DNA from: Termitomyces sp. T153
Taxonomy: Eukaryota; Basidiomycota; Agaricomycetes; Agaricales; Lyophyllaceae
Assembly: GCA_018296165.2 (NCBI GenBank)
Contig: JACKQL020000127.1
Coordinates: forward strand, 62,001-126,000
Direction of reading: 5' to 3'
Length of the DNA stretch: 64,000 nt
The translations under genes and the position numbers were made by a program. Below the pieces are notes generated by a model. The model had not been told where the DNA came from and made no database searches. It saw nothing but the letters and a program-made list of their open reading frames with translations. Shown piece after piece: positions 10,396 to 21,061 of this stretch (position 1 is its first letter; the number at the start of each line of letters is the position of its first letter).

Positions 10396-11097
10396 ATGCC
10401 TAACACCAATCAGGAATTAGACAAACTCGAAGAGCTAACACTCACCACTGTGCACAACTGGCTTCCGAACTTCCCGAAGTCACCCGATCACCTCAGAACC
10501 ACCCTCTCGCACTCCTTCATGACCATGTTGAACAAAAAATGGGACGGATCCCCCTCCACACTCAGCAGTCACATCTCATCTATCTCCGCTGCAAACACAA
10601 AGCTCGTTGCCATGAAAAAACCAATAGATCCAGAGTTCCTAGCATTCATTTTGCTCAGCTCTCTTCCTGAAGACAACGTGTGGGAGGCAATCCATGCACC
10701 CATCCCGAACTCCCTTACTCCCGGAACCTCCCTAGCCTTCCCAGCACTTGCAGATCATCTCACTGCAACTGCAACTGCCCAACAAGGCACATCCTCTGAT
10801 GCTGGATTCAAAGCTGATGCAAATTCAAAATGCAAGGGAAAATCTGACAAGTACTGCAAGCTTCACAAGTCCTTGATGCACAACACCTCTGATTGCTGCA
10901 CCCTAAAAGATCAACAGGATGGCAAAAGGAAGGACAAGCAAAAGAAGACAAAGGAAAAAGAAAAAGCTAAAGCAAATCACATGAGCCACAAGTCAGAGTC
11001 AGACACCAATGTATCAAATAGTTCAGACGGTGAAACAAGGGGGGGGGGATGGCAGCTTACTCAAATACAAAGTCTGCATGAGTTTGAAAATTGTTAA
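10396..11097 (+). pseudogene. copia gag polyprotein remnant
   Basis: Open frame of 233 residues resembling the UBN2-type copia gag: LTTVHNWLPNFPKSPDHL-like helix, SAANTKLVAMKKPIDPEFLA, ILLSSLPEDNVWEAI. A zinc-knuckle-like cluster KYCKLHKSLMHNTSDCCTL and a lysine-rich tail follow. The family's N-terminal part is missing, so this methionine is internal. Confidence 0.75.
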
Positions 11098-11204
11098 TGT
11101 CACAAATTTTAGCTTATGCTGGGAGTGCAACTTACATGTGTATGACCACCATTGCCAACTCTGCGGCCTCTTCCCATATGACCCCACACTGAAACTGGTT
11201 TAAA

Positions 11205-12240
11205 TGCAACACCTTCAGAGAGTCAAACTCACTATGTAAAATCCAATTTGGTGACAATTCACATGTCAAAGCCATGGGCATCAGAACTATCACTCTTGTA
11301 TGTGAAGTAGACAGCTCAACTGAGGTCATGGAACTTGAAAACATGCTCTACATACCTTCATTCCAGATAATGCTCATGTCAATTAACTGCCTGGACAAGG
11401 TCAGGCACTATACCACCTTTAAACAAGGTGTTTGTAAGATCAAGACTGTGAAAGGACACAAAGTTGTCCTCACTGGAAAACACAAAAGAGGACTGTACCA
11501 CCTAAACATCTCACTCATGTCACATGCCCACCCTTCACCACTGCCTTGCCCATATATTGCCAAATCAATTGATCCAAAATGGTAAATGAGGGGTATGTCA
11601 AAGGAAACAATGAAACCACAGGGAAACCAAAGTTCTGTGAACCATGCATTTTAGCCAAATCCAAGAAGCTGCCCTTCAAACACAAAGGGCAAAAGGCCAC
11701 TCAACTGTTCCAGATAATCCACTCTGATGTTGGCAGTCCTGTAACACCAGCTGATAGACATGGAAACCACTACTAGATATCCTTTATTGACAGATCTGGA
11801 AAGTTTCTTTGGGTGTACTTCATGCAAAATAAAAGTGAGGCACTGCTGTGATTCCAGCAGATTCAAAAAGGATGTACAAACAATCTTTAAAACTGAAATC
11901 AGCAAGCTGCACCTCTCAGACAACTTCATTGACTTCTTCCAGTCCAACAATGGGGGAGAGTACATTGAAAAGAAATTCCAAGAGGAGCTGGGCAAGTCAG
12001 GAACCATTCACCTCACAACTGCTCCTGACATGCCTGAGCAGAACAGTTTAGCCAAATGCATGAACAAGACCCTTGTCAATATAGCTACAGTGCTCCTCAT
12101 TGAATCTGGCCTCCCAAAGTCTTTCTGATCTGATGCCATGTAGACTGCAGCAATGATCATTGGGAGAACACCAGCATCAGGCTTAAAAGGGAAAGTATCT
12201 TATAATATCATCTCAACTGAAGGTTGACATATTGTGGTTC
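11205..12240 (+). pseudogene. copia protease / integrase remnant
   Basis: From about 11274 the frame encodes the protease end and pre-integrase region (ELENMLYIPSFQIMLMSINC, KGHKVVLTGKHKRGLYHLN). From 11640 comes the integrase zinc region (CEPCILAKSKKLPFKHKG) and core (IIHSDVGSP), with stops and frame changes from 11776 onward. The protease active-site aspartate block is not recognisable. Confidence 0.75.
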
Positions 12241-12915
12241 TGACTGTTTGGTGCCACTGCATATGCCCTTATACTCAAAGATCAGCAAAAAGGGAAATTT
12301 GCCAAGAAAGCAAGGAAAGCCATTCTCATAGGCTATACTACAGACAAGAAAGCCTACAAGTTGCTTGATGTAAAAACTAGAAAGGAGTTTAGCAGTTGAC
12401 ATGTCTGATTTGATGAAGACACAGACTCACCACCAGCAGCTGTTGACCTAAGGGAGGATGAGGAAAAGTGGGAACCCAACTTCCTACAGCCCTCCCAGAA
12501 CAATCCCAAACAGGTTTTCACTGTTATTGACCTCAGGGACAAGTCAGATGATGAAACAAATCAAGATTCAGTGGGAAATAGTGTACCTACCATGCTAGCT
12601 ACAAAAGGTCAAGGAACCAAAAACCCTTTACTACCACAATCATTGCCAACAGCTGACCCACCAAAGAGCATGTTAGTCACTTTGATACCTGCCACAAAAT
12701 GGAAACACATTACTGAATTGAATCCTGGTTCAGTGGGAGGGCCAACCAAATTATGTAGGGAAAGAACTACATGCACCCAAAATCCAGTTGTCAAGGATGC
12801 AGACTAGTGATAAGCAATACAACTGCAGGAACAGCAGAGGAAAGAGGTTAGGGCTGAAAAATGCACATGTTTAACAAGCAAAAATGAGGACTCATAGGCA
12901 GACACAACCCATCAA

Positions 12916-13857
12916 ATGTTACTCAACATTCAGGCATGTACAGATGATGCAGAGTTAAGTGACCTAACTGAGTTAGAGGACAAAGAGGATGTCTATTTTT
13001 CTGATATTTCACAGAGTGGCCCTTCAGAAAAAGCCTTACTAAAAAATGCAAAGGAGGCATTTGAGGGTCCAGATTATAAACACTGGGAATGTGCTCTGCA
13101 AGAGGAAATTCAAGGTTTGATAGACAACAATGTTTACAAAGTTATACCAATTCCTAAGGGCATGAGGCCTATTACTTCTAAGTTGGTATTCTGTGTGTAA
13201 GTACAATTCAAATGGAAACATTGAGCACCACAAAATCTGTATAGTTGCTCACAGCTTTAACCAAGTCAAAGGAGTTGACTACAAGGAAGTCAGGGCTCTT
13301 GTTGCAAACCTCAAATCCATCCAAATAATTCTTGGGCTGGCTGCAAAATACAATCTTGAACTTGACCAAATGGATGTATTCATGACTGATCTCAATGGCA
13401 AACTCAAGGAAGAATTGTATGTGATGCCACCAAACAGTGCAAAGATCCCTGACAAACACTATTGGTGTCTAAGGTGGTCACTATATGGTTTAAAGCAGGC
13501 TGGGCATATGTGGAACCAAACACTCAATAAGAAGCTTTGGGCTTCTCATGCCTGAATGCCAAGATGTGCCTATATGTCTATAAACAAGGAGAAAAGATAT
13601 GCTTTCTTGTGATTTATGTGGAAAATTTTATACTCACTGCTAATTTGTGCCCATTTCTAGACAGCATAAAACAAAAGCTATCCAATACATTCAAACTGCA
13701 AGATCCAGGTCCTGCAATCTACATCCTTGGAATCCAGATAAAACAAGATAGAACCCAATGCACTATCTCACTGTCACAACAATGGTACATCAAAACCATG
13801 AAGAATATGGTATGTAAGACTCCAAACCAACTTGGACTTCCATGGCTGCAAACTTGA
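12916..13857 (+). pseudogene. copia reverse transcriptase remnant
   Basis: Three overlapping frames together cover copia RT: FEGPDYKHWECALQEEIQGL and NNVYKVIPIPKGMRPI, a frame change at about 13197, then NGNIEHHKICIVAHSFNQVK, DYKEVRALVANLKSIQ, LDQMDVFMTDLNG. After another break come KICFLVIYVENFILTAN and LQDPGPAIYILGIQIKQD. The catalytic YVDD is YVEN, so the enzyme is dead. Confidence 0.82.
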
Positions 13858-14088
13858 AGCTCACTGCAGAGGACCCAGTCAACAATGCCACAGTTGCCAA
13901 GATGGAAATCAGCAGCAAGTCAGTCTCCTAACTCAAGCATAGTGGTTTCCCTAATGTATGCTATGATGGGCACATGCCCTGATATAGCCTATGCTGTTGG
14001 GGTCCTGGGTTGATTGAATTCAAACCCAAAGCATCACTATTGGATTGCTGCCAAGCAAATCTTACAAAATCTTAATACTGTGTAAGAC

Positions 14089-14274
14089 ATGGAGTTAATA
14101 TTTGATGGAAATGATGTGAGTATAAATATGTTGTTTCATAGATACTCCAATGCAGACTGGTCTGGAGATCCTAACACCTTATGCTCAACCTCTGGTTACA
14201 TAGGTCTAGAGTCCAGATACAATTACAAGGTTCAAAGCAAGGTACACAGCACACAAAAGATGTTGACACCTTGA
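14089..14274 (+). pseudogene. copia RNase H fragment
   Basis: Short frame with YSNADWSGDPNTLCSTSGYI, the start of the copia RNase H domain. The family's later catalytic block (typically TEAEY) is not found, so the domain is truncated before the next element. Confidence 0.7.
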
Positions 14275-14340
14275 TGAGGTGTTTCTGAGCACTAGTTTCA
14301 AACTGCAGAAACTGTTTGTTCCCTAAGAATTGTATAGGGC

Positions 14341-14713
14341 TGTTGTAAGAGTGACCTCCAGGGCAGTGAATCAAAGTCAGGCAGCTAGCAAAGGGGAATC
14401 CAAAGTATATTAGCAAGAGTAGACAACAATACAACCAGTAACTAATCACCTAGAAGAGGGGAATCCAAAGAGAACAAGTCTAAGGATCCCCACTGCTCAG
14501 CATGGCACATCAGCAGGCAGCAGAGGCATGGGAACTACTGTACAGAAGGCTGGAGCTAGTCCTAACCCTAGGACAATGATTGGTGAGGTAATACAGAGAA
14601 CTCTGCAGTTCTCCAGAGATCTCCAGGGTTCTGGAATGAGCTCTGGAGATGTTGAATAAGCTGCAGAGATGCTGGAATAAGTTGCAGAGGTTGGAAATGG
14701 AAGTCCCCTGACA
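14341..14713 (-). repeat. 3' LTR of Gypsy-1
   Basis: Aligns along its length with 19035-19407 with many transitions. A purine tract (GAGGAGGGGTGA on the minus strand, about 14714-14730) adjoins it, the expected polypurine tract position. Confidence 0.88.
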
Positions 14714-15107
14714 TCACCCCTCCTCTGTCATGCAGCATCTTGATGTGCAGGGTAGAAGAAGTCCCTGATTGCTCAGTCCACCAGCAAAATAGGGTAGCTT
14801 CCTTGTATGGCACATGGAGTGTCTGGGTATCTCCTGTGGAACTCCTTGATGAGTTGTGTAGCTGTCCATAAGGGAGGTGGCATTGGGGCTTGGTCCAGAG
14901 ACAGAGATTGCATGTACTAGTGTATGACCCAATGTACCAGGACATCTGGAGCCACCAGTAGTTCCACAATACTAGCTCCAACATTTTCCATTGTCCAGGG
15001 TGCCCCATAATGTGGGAGTTGTGGTGTTGCTCTATGAGTGGAGCTTCAGAATGTTGGGCACATAGATATAATCTCTGAAGGTTAGGATCCCATCCCAAAG
15101 GACCCAT
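14714..15107 (-). pseudogene. Gypsy-1 integrase N-terminal remnant
   Basis: Minus-strand frame retains the zinc-binding HHCC segment (HHNSHIMGHPGQWKMLELVL, then CNLCLW) but passes straight into sequence adjoining the LTR without the DDE core, so about the last two thirds of integrase have been deleted. Confidence 0.72.
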
Positions 15108-15419
15108 TTGTCCATGCAGACTGACTTGGCACCAGTGGTATGCCCTGACTTCAGTGTCTGAGCTGCCTGTGCAACAAGTTCCTCCTGCTGACCATCCCGA
15201 TTGCCCTGCTGGATGTCTCAGAGGATGTCTACCTCTGCTCCCTTAATGGCTAGACCCTCCATGGCTTGGATCACAAACAGTTTAGAGCAGAGAAGCACAA
15301 TGTTGCTGTTATCCTCCCTCCCCATGCCATGGTCTGCTCTTTGGGACAGGGCATCTAGTTTCCCCATGCTCTGGCCAGGCTTGTGATGCAATGAGAAGTC
15401 AAAGTTGGCAAGGTAGAGG

Positions 15420-16760
15420 GACTACTGGGCCTGTCAGCAATTGAGCTTCTTGGTTAGTCTGGAAGTATTTAAGGTTCTTATGATCTGTCCAGACCTCAAA
15501 CTTGTGCTGTGCACCTTCCAGGAAGTGCCACTACTCCTCAAATGACTGGATGATGGCCAGCATCTCCTTGTCATGGATCTTGTGGTTTCACTCTACTGCA
15601 TTTAGGTTCTTGGAGTAGAAGGCCACCAGATGCCACTTCCCATCCTCTGGGAATTGCTATGAAAGAACAGCCCTAGTGGAAAAGTCAGAGCTGTCAGCTT
15701 CCACCTGGAAGGAGGAGTTATTGTCCAGGAATAGGAGGATGGGTCCAGAGGTCACAGTGCACTTAGGAGCATTGAAGGCTGTCTGCTCTGGAGGCCCCCA
15801 ACTCCACACAACATCCTTCCTAGTGAGGTCAAATAGTGGACAAGCATGATGCAAAAAGTCCTGGATCAATCTCCAGTAGAAGTTTGTGAAGCAGAGGAAT
15901 GCTTGCACCTCCTTCTTGTTCTTGGGCTCTGGCCACTCCACTATGCCTGCTACCTTCACCAGGTCCATCTCCATGGCTCTATATGAGATGATCAGGTCCA
16001 GATACTCAATCTGGGTCTGCTCAAACTTACACTTCTCTTGTTTGAAGTAGAGCTAGTGCTGGCAGAGATGTTTCAAGACAAGGCAAGTGATCTGATAGTG
16101 TTCTTCCAGCATTTTGGTATAGATGAGAATGTTATCAAGGTATATACACACTATGCTCTTTGCAACAAGATCCTAGAAGATGTTGTTCATCATTGTCTGG
16201 AAGGTGGCAGGGCTGTTGTTGAGTCCAAAGAACATAACAAGAGGTTCAAACAATCCCCAGTTGGTCCAGAAGGCAGCCTTCCATTTGTCTCCTTCCTGGA
16301 TATGCATGTTGTTGTAGCCCCACTGGACATCTAGTTTAGTGAAGTATCATGCACCCTGGAGGTTGTTGATGAGCTTGGAGATGAGGGAGGGGGTAGTGGT
16401 TCTTCACCATCATAGCATTGAGAACCCAATAATCCTGGACAAATCAGAGCAAGCCAATAGAAGAAGCTATTGAAGACTTGGAAGGGCAAATGCAACTGGA
16501 GTCCAGATTCTCTTGCAGGAAGGCATTGAGCTCATCCTGCTCCCTGGGCACTAGCAAGTAGACCTTACAGCTAGAAGGCATGGAGTCAGGCAGCAGTTCA
16601 ATGGCATAGTCCCACCTCTTGCACTCCAGGAGCAAGTCAAATAAGGCTTTGGAGAAAACATCCTCAAACACATGGAGGTAGGAGAGTATGACATCTCAGA
16701 ACTCTCAGAGCATGGTGTTAGCAGCAAATGCCTGGGCCAGCTGCTGAAATATGGTCTGGC
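15420..16760 (-). pseudogene. Gypsy-1 reverse transcriptase / RNase H remnant
   Basis: Read on the minus strand: [78 protein letters not shown], and the RNase H pieces NSSFQVEADSSDFSTRAVLS and HKFEVWTDHKNLKYFQ. Several in-frame stops and frame changes; domain order is normal for gypsy. Confidence 0.85.
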
Positions 16761-16979
16761 TAGTCCAGATCTCTGCAACTGAGGGCAGCAGGTGTACAGT
16801 GGTAGCATAGATCCAGTCCCCCACTTCTACTGCTTTGCCTGGGAGCTCCAGCTTATGTATGCCACCAAACTCCTCTCCATGCTCCTCCTCTGGGGCTCTG
16901 CCACTGCTCTGGTCATCCCAGTAGAGGGCCTCCCAACAAGGGAATGCCAGAGGCAGGGGATCCAGGAGGTCTAGATCAG

Positions 16980-17720
16980 TGAAGGAGAGAGGCCTGGCAC
17001 AACATGCACAGATGGCCACATGCTCTCAAACTCAAGCTCAGTGTTTTTTCCTGTCCTTGGTGGTACAGGCAGAGCACTTCCAAGGACACCTACTCATGGT
17101 TACCTCTCCCTTGGTCCAATCTACTTTGGGGTTGTGCTTGCAGAGCCATGTGAAACCAAGGATCATGTCCTGCTTATCCAAGCTGGTAATGGCAAAAATG
17201 GCACACTCCATATAATTCTGATAATGGAGGACAAAGTTAACTATGGAGCTGATGGTGCCTGCTTTGTTGGGAGTTCCATCAATGTTGTAGACTGGAATTG
17301 GCTCAGAGAGGGGCTACATGGTCAAGCCATGGTGTTTGACAAACCACAAGTCCAAGAATAGCTCCATTGCTCCACTAACCACAAGAGCAGTGATTCCACA
17401 GGTTTGTTGGGTGTCTGTGGTCTCTATCTCTACACCAAGGCGCAGAGAGTTGGCAGATGGGCCTGAAGCCATTATGTACTGTTGGAACATTTGGTGTGCC
17501 CAGGCAGGGCTATGCTAGCAAACTCTAGGAGGTGTCAGGAAGCTTGGCTGGAGCTCCAGAGTTGGTATCTGTACATCTGAAAGGGAACATTGAGGTTCTT
17601 CTGTTTCAGAATGAAGAGCATCAGAAAAGGTAATTTCAGTTCTATCAACAGACATGAGAACTTGTTAGCACCCAGCAATGGAGGCATACATCTCATCTGT
17701 TGCTCAACTAAAAATCCTCC
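16980..17720 (-). pseudogene. Gypsy-1 aspartic protease remnant
   Basis: Minus-strand pieces match the protease of the related element at 55.2 kb: LVVSGAMELFLD where the relative has DSGATGLFLD, and DKQDMILGFTWLCKHNPKVD. The catalytic Asp of the DSGA motif is Val here. Confidence 0.72.
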
Positions 17721-17739
17721 TCCTGCTCTGAGGGTGATG

Positions 17740-18931
17740 TGCATGCACTGATCTTCTCTAGAGTCAACTCCAGTATTAGCTTATCTGGTGATGGAGCTCT
17801 TACAGCATCCTTTGTAGCCAGCAGCTGTAGGAGGAATTCCTCCTGCTCTGCTGTGGAGAAGTAATGTACCTCTAGACCCAAGGGGCAGTGCCATGCAAAG
17901 TGCCTGAGCTTCTGGCATCTCTGACACAATAGTGGCATGGTGCAGAGCTATCTGGCTGCATCCACATCCATGGGGATACCTGGCAGCAGGGGTTATGTGG
18001 TGGGAATGGCAGGAACAGGGGCTGGCATAGAGCAAGCAGGTGTAGGGCAATGAAAACTGGTGACTGGAGCTGAGCACAGCACAGAATGTGGGTGGCAGAG
18101 CTCTCTCCAGATCTTCATGAGTTGCCACTGATCTTGGGCCACCTTGTACCATGAAGCAATCTTTTTGTCATCTGGGCAGCCCTCTGCAAGATTGTCAATG
18201 TGTTTCACCAGCATGGAGTGCAGGCCATCCCAGAAAGTGAGGCATAACTGAAGGCTGTCAGGGTAGGTGGCCTGCTCAATCAGGGCCCAGAATGAGTCAA
18301 TGTACTTATCTAGTGTATGCTTTCCTTGCCCATACTGCTCCCTGTCACATAGTGTCAAGGCCATGGTCTTAGTGGGGTCTAGCAGGAAGAACTCTGCACA
18401 TAAGTCCTTCTTGAAGATGGCCCAGTCTGGGAAACTTCCAACACCTCTGGAGCAATGGAAAACTTATAATGCATAGGTGGAGGCATGTCTAGTCTTCATG
18501 TATAACAGTACCCAGGCTATTTTCAATGCATCAGAGTCAAAGGCATCCCTACTAAGGTGGATGTAGGTGAGGCAGGATTGGAGGAAATGTTCTCCACTAG
18601 AGTGAGCACTGTTATATGCATCTGGTAGAGCAGGGCACAGGATCCACAGCTGTAGGGTCACCAGAGCTATGGATATGGGTGCAGACATGGTAGGGGCTGG
18701 TTCCATAGCTGGGAGAGGTGCAGGGGTAGGAGTCAGGTGTTTGAGCAGTGCTTGGAGCAACTGGAAGATAATATCTGTGGTTTGATGGAGGGTAGAGAGT
18801 TTGGTTGTATAATAGATGAGAGATGATTGCATTAATTGCACCTGGGTTTCTAGGTGTAGCAGGTGGGTCCAGGCTTTGTCCTGCAGGGCCAGGGTTTCCA
18901 AGGGCATGTCTGGGTTGGTGAGCTGAGACAT
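17740..18931 (-). pseudogene. Gypsy-1 gag remnant with zinc knuckle
   Basis: N-terminal frame from 18931 carries DKAWTHLLHLETQVQLMQ and CPALPDAYNSAHSSGEHFLQ. A further frame carries GQGKHTLDKYIDSFWALIEQ, and at about 17890-17940 the CCHC knuckle CQRCQKLRHFAWHC. At least two frame changes or stops interrupt it. The protein would form the virus-like particle. Confidence 0.8.
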
Positions 18932-19034
18932 AGAACTCTGCAGTGCTTAATCCTGGTGGAGAGGCAACAGATAGTGGCTTGGAGGTTCCTTGTAGCTATG
19001 AGGAGCTTCCAGACCAGTTTTGGGAGACTTATTC

Positions 19035-19407
19035 TGCTGTAAGAGCAACATCCAGGGCAGCAGATCAAAGTCACACAGCTAGCAGAGGGGAATCCAAAGT
19101 ATATTAGCAAGAGTAGACAATAATACAACCAGTAACTAATCACCCAGCAGAGGAAAATCTGAAGAGAACAAGTCTAAGGATTTCTGCTACTCAGCATGGT
19201 GCATCAGCAGGCAGCAGAGGTGTGGGAACTACTGTACAGAATGCCAGAGCTAGTCCTAATCTTAGGACAATGATTGGTGAGGTGATATGGAGAACTCCAC
19301 AGTTCTCTAGAGATTTCTGGGGCTCATTCCAGAACTCCAGAGACATTGTATAAGCTGTAGAGATGCTGGAATAAGTCATGGAGGTCAGAAATGGAAGTCT
19401 TCTGACA
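19035..19407 (-). repeat. 5' LTR of Gypsy-1
   Basis: Partner of 14341-14713. It contains the same blocks, for example AATCCAAAGTATATTAGCAA and ATGATTGGTGAGGTRATA. No clear tRNA-type primer-binding TGG adjoins its inner edge; the sequence there resembles that inside the related LTR at 53499. Confidence 0.87.
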
Positions 19408-20043
19408 GCTGCTCAATTCATGTAGTACAGTTTGGTATAGTTTGAGCATGATTCCAAGTCCACTATTGGCTGAGTATGCCACTAAGAACCATTTCAGTCA
19501 CTTAGCAGAGCCTTCCACAAATGGAAACCATTGCTATCCAGTTGAAAATCTTCTATAATATATGGGACAACGGACGTGGGAAAGTGGCTGTGTGGATGAC
19601 TTTTTGGGATTCTGCTGAAGTAAGCCTGACTAATGCTGACCAATTCTTACATAAGAATTGCCTTTTAAAGGTGAACATGATACAAGTTGGCTGTTTTTGG
19701 CTGTTTGAACATGTTTTCTTGAAGAAAAATTACAGTAGACAGCTTTAATACATATATGCAATCTTTTGACTATGTGTGAAACATGCCAGATAGTCTGCAG
19801 GTGTCAAAAAGGCCAAACACAATTTAGTGGACACTGTTTTTCATGCCTCACACATTTTTTGACACAATATGACCAAACAATGGGCATTTCCGAGGTTGTG
19901 GAAAGGAGGCCACACGACAAAGTATGTTTCGTCACATCTATTGATTGATTGATGTTGACTAACAAGCTTATTAGTAACTCCTTAACTACATTGAGCTATT
20001 GATACATCAAATATCTCATCATGCAAGTCAATTTTAATGGTTT

Positions 20044-21006
20044 TTGACTGTTAAATTGCTTAACAATGGGTGTTTCAGGCAACCACCTACTACTCCTGAA
20101 AGCCAAAGGCAACAAGCTAGGAATCAAAGGAGACTTGAACAGTTACAAATGACAGATTCTGACAATTGTCGAGCAAATAGAAACAATAGATCTTTGGAAC
20201 AGATCAATACTGTGGTTGTCCCACCACTTCAATTGGGGCCTGGGGGTATGGGAACTGAGGGTAACAATCAATCTATGGGAACTGGGGATATGGGAACTGG
20301 GGGTTTGAGGCTTAATCACCAATCTATAGCCACCACTTCTGGCTCTTCAGGAAGACCTATTAGGCAGCCAGCAGCTGCTGCTGATCCATTATCTATAGTA
20401 ATTCCTGAAACTGTTTTGCCTGAAGAATGGAATGCCCCTTTACAGAATCCCTTACCTAGATTGGTGCCTCCTCTGCCTGCTCCTATACAGAAAAGAGTCA
20501 ATAGACTCAATCAGCCTATTGCAACTATGGGTATTCCTGAAACTCATCTGCCTAAAGGTTGGAATGCCCCTTTACAGAATGCCTTGCCTAGAATTGTGCC
20601 ACTTTTGCCTGTATATGAAAGAGTCAATAGGCTGGGACCAGTCAATCAGCCTGCTATTGCTCAAGCTACTGTGGATATTCCTGAAACCCATCTGCCTGAA
20701 GGATGGAATGCACCTTTACAGAATCCCTTACCTAGATTGGTGCCCCATCTGCCTGCTCCTATACATGGAAGAGTTATAAAAGCTCCTGTACCAGAACCTA
20801 TGACCATAATGATGCCACCTCCCCCTCACACACTAGCTCTATTTCAAGAGCAACAAAGGCAGAAACAGAGGCAACAGGAGCAAGCACTAGCAGCCTTGCA
20901 AGAGCAACAAAGGCTGAGACATATTGCTCTGGCTGAAGAGCAGGAGAGGCAACAACAAGCATTGGCTATTTCAACAATATGTTGTAGATGCATGGGCTTC
21001 CACTGA
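20044..21006 (+). pseudogene. Helitron A N-terminal ORF with repeated proline/asparagine modules
   Basis: 320-residue frame. It begins Gln/Arg/Asn-rich, then has three imperfect modules of about 45-50 residues built on IPET(V/H)LPEGWNAPLQNPLPR and ending in a Gln/Arg-rich coiled-coil-like stretch (LFQEQQRQKQRQQEQALAAL). The last 20 residues and the stop arise where an internal deletion joins this ORF to the Rep region at about 20970. Helitron B carries two modules and the undeleted continuation. Function unknown. Confidence 0.7.
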
Positions 21007-21061
21007 ACAAAACAAGTTGAATTGGATTTGACACAATCAGAAAAAGATCAGGGCTGAAGTC

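Larger units (their letters stand above)
10396..14340 (+). mobile_element. Degenerate Ty1/copia element, 5' truncated
   Basis: Domain order gag, protease, integrase, reverse transcriptase, RNase H on the plus strand identifies copia. There is no recognisable 5' LTR: coding sequence starts abruptly next to CpG-normal host DNA. Numerous stops and frameshifts break every domain, and the last piece ends about 65 bases before the LTR of the next element. No 3' LTR is visible, so the element was cut at both ends. CpG is very rare throughout. Confidence 0.85.
14341..19407 (-). mobile_element. Gypsy-1: Ty3/gypsy LTR retrotransposon, minus strand
   Basis: Two direct repeats of 373 bp each (14341-14713 and 19035-19407) bound an internal region coding on the minus strand in the order gag, protease, RT, RNase H, partial integrase. 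On the coding strand the LTR begins TGTCAG and ends ACARCA. Every ORF is broken and the integrase catalytic core is missing. By eye only about two CpG dinucleotides remain in 5 kb. No matching target duplication is evident. It is the same family as the element starting at 53055, by gag similarity and LTR ends. Confidence 0.9.
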
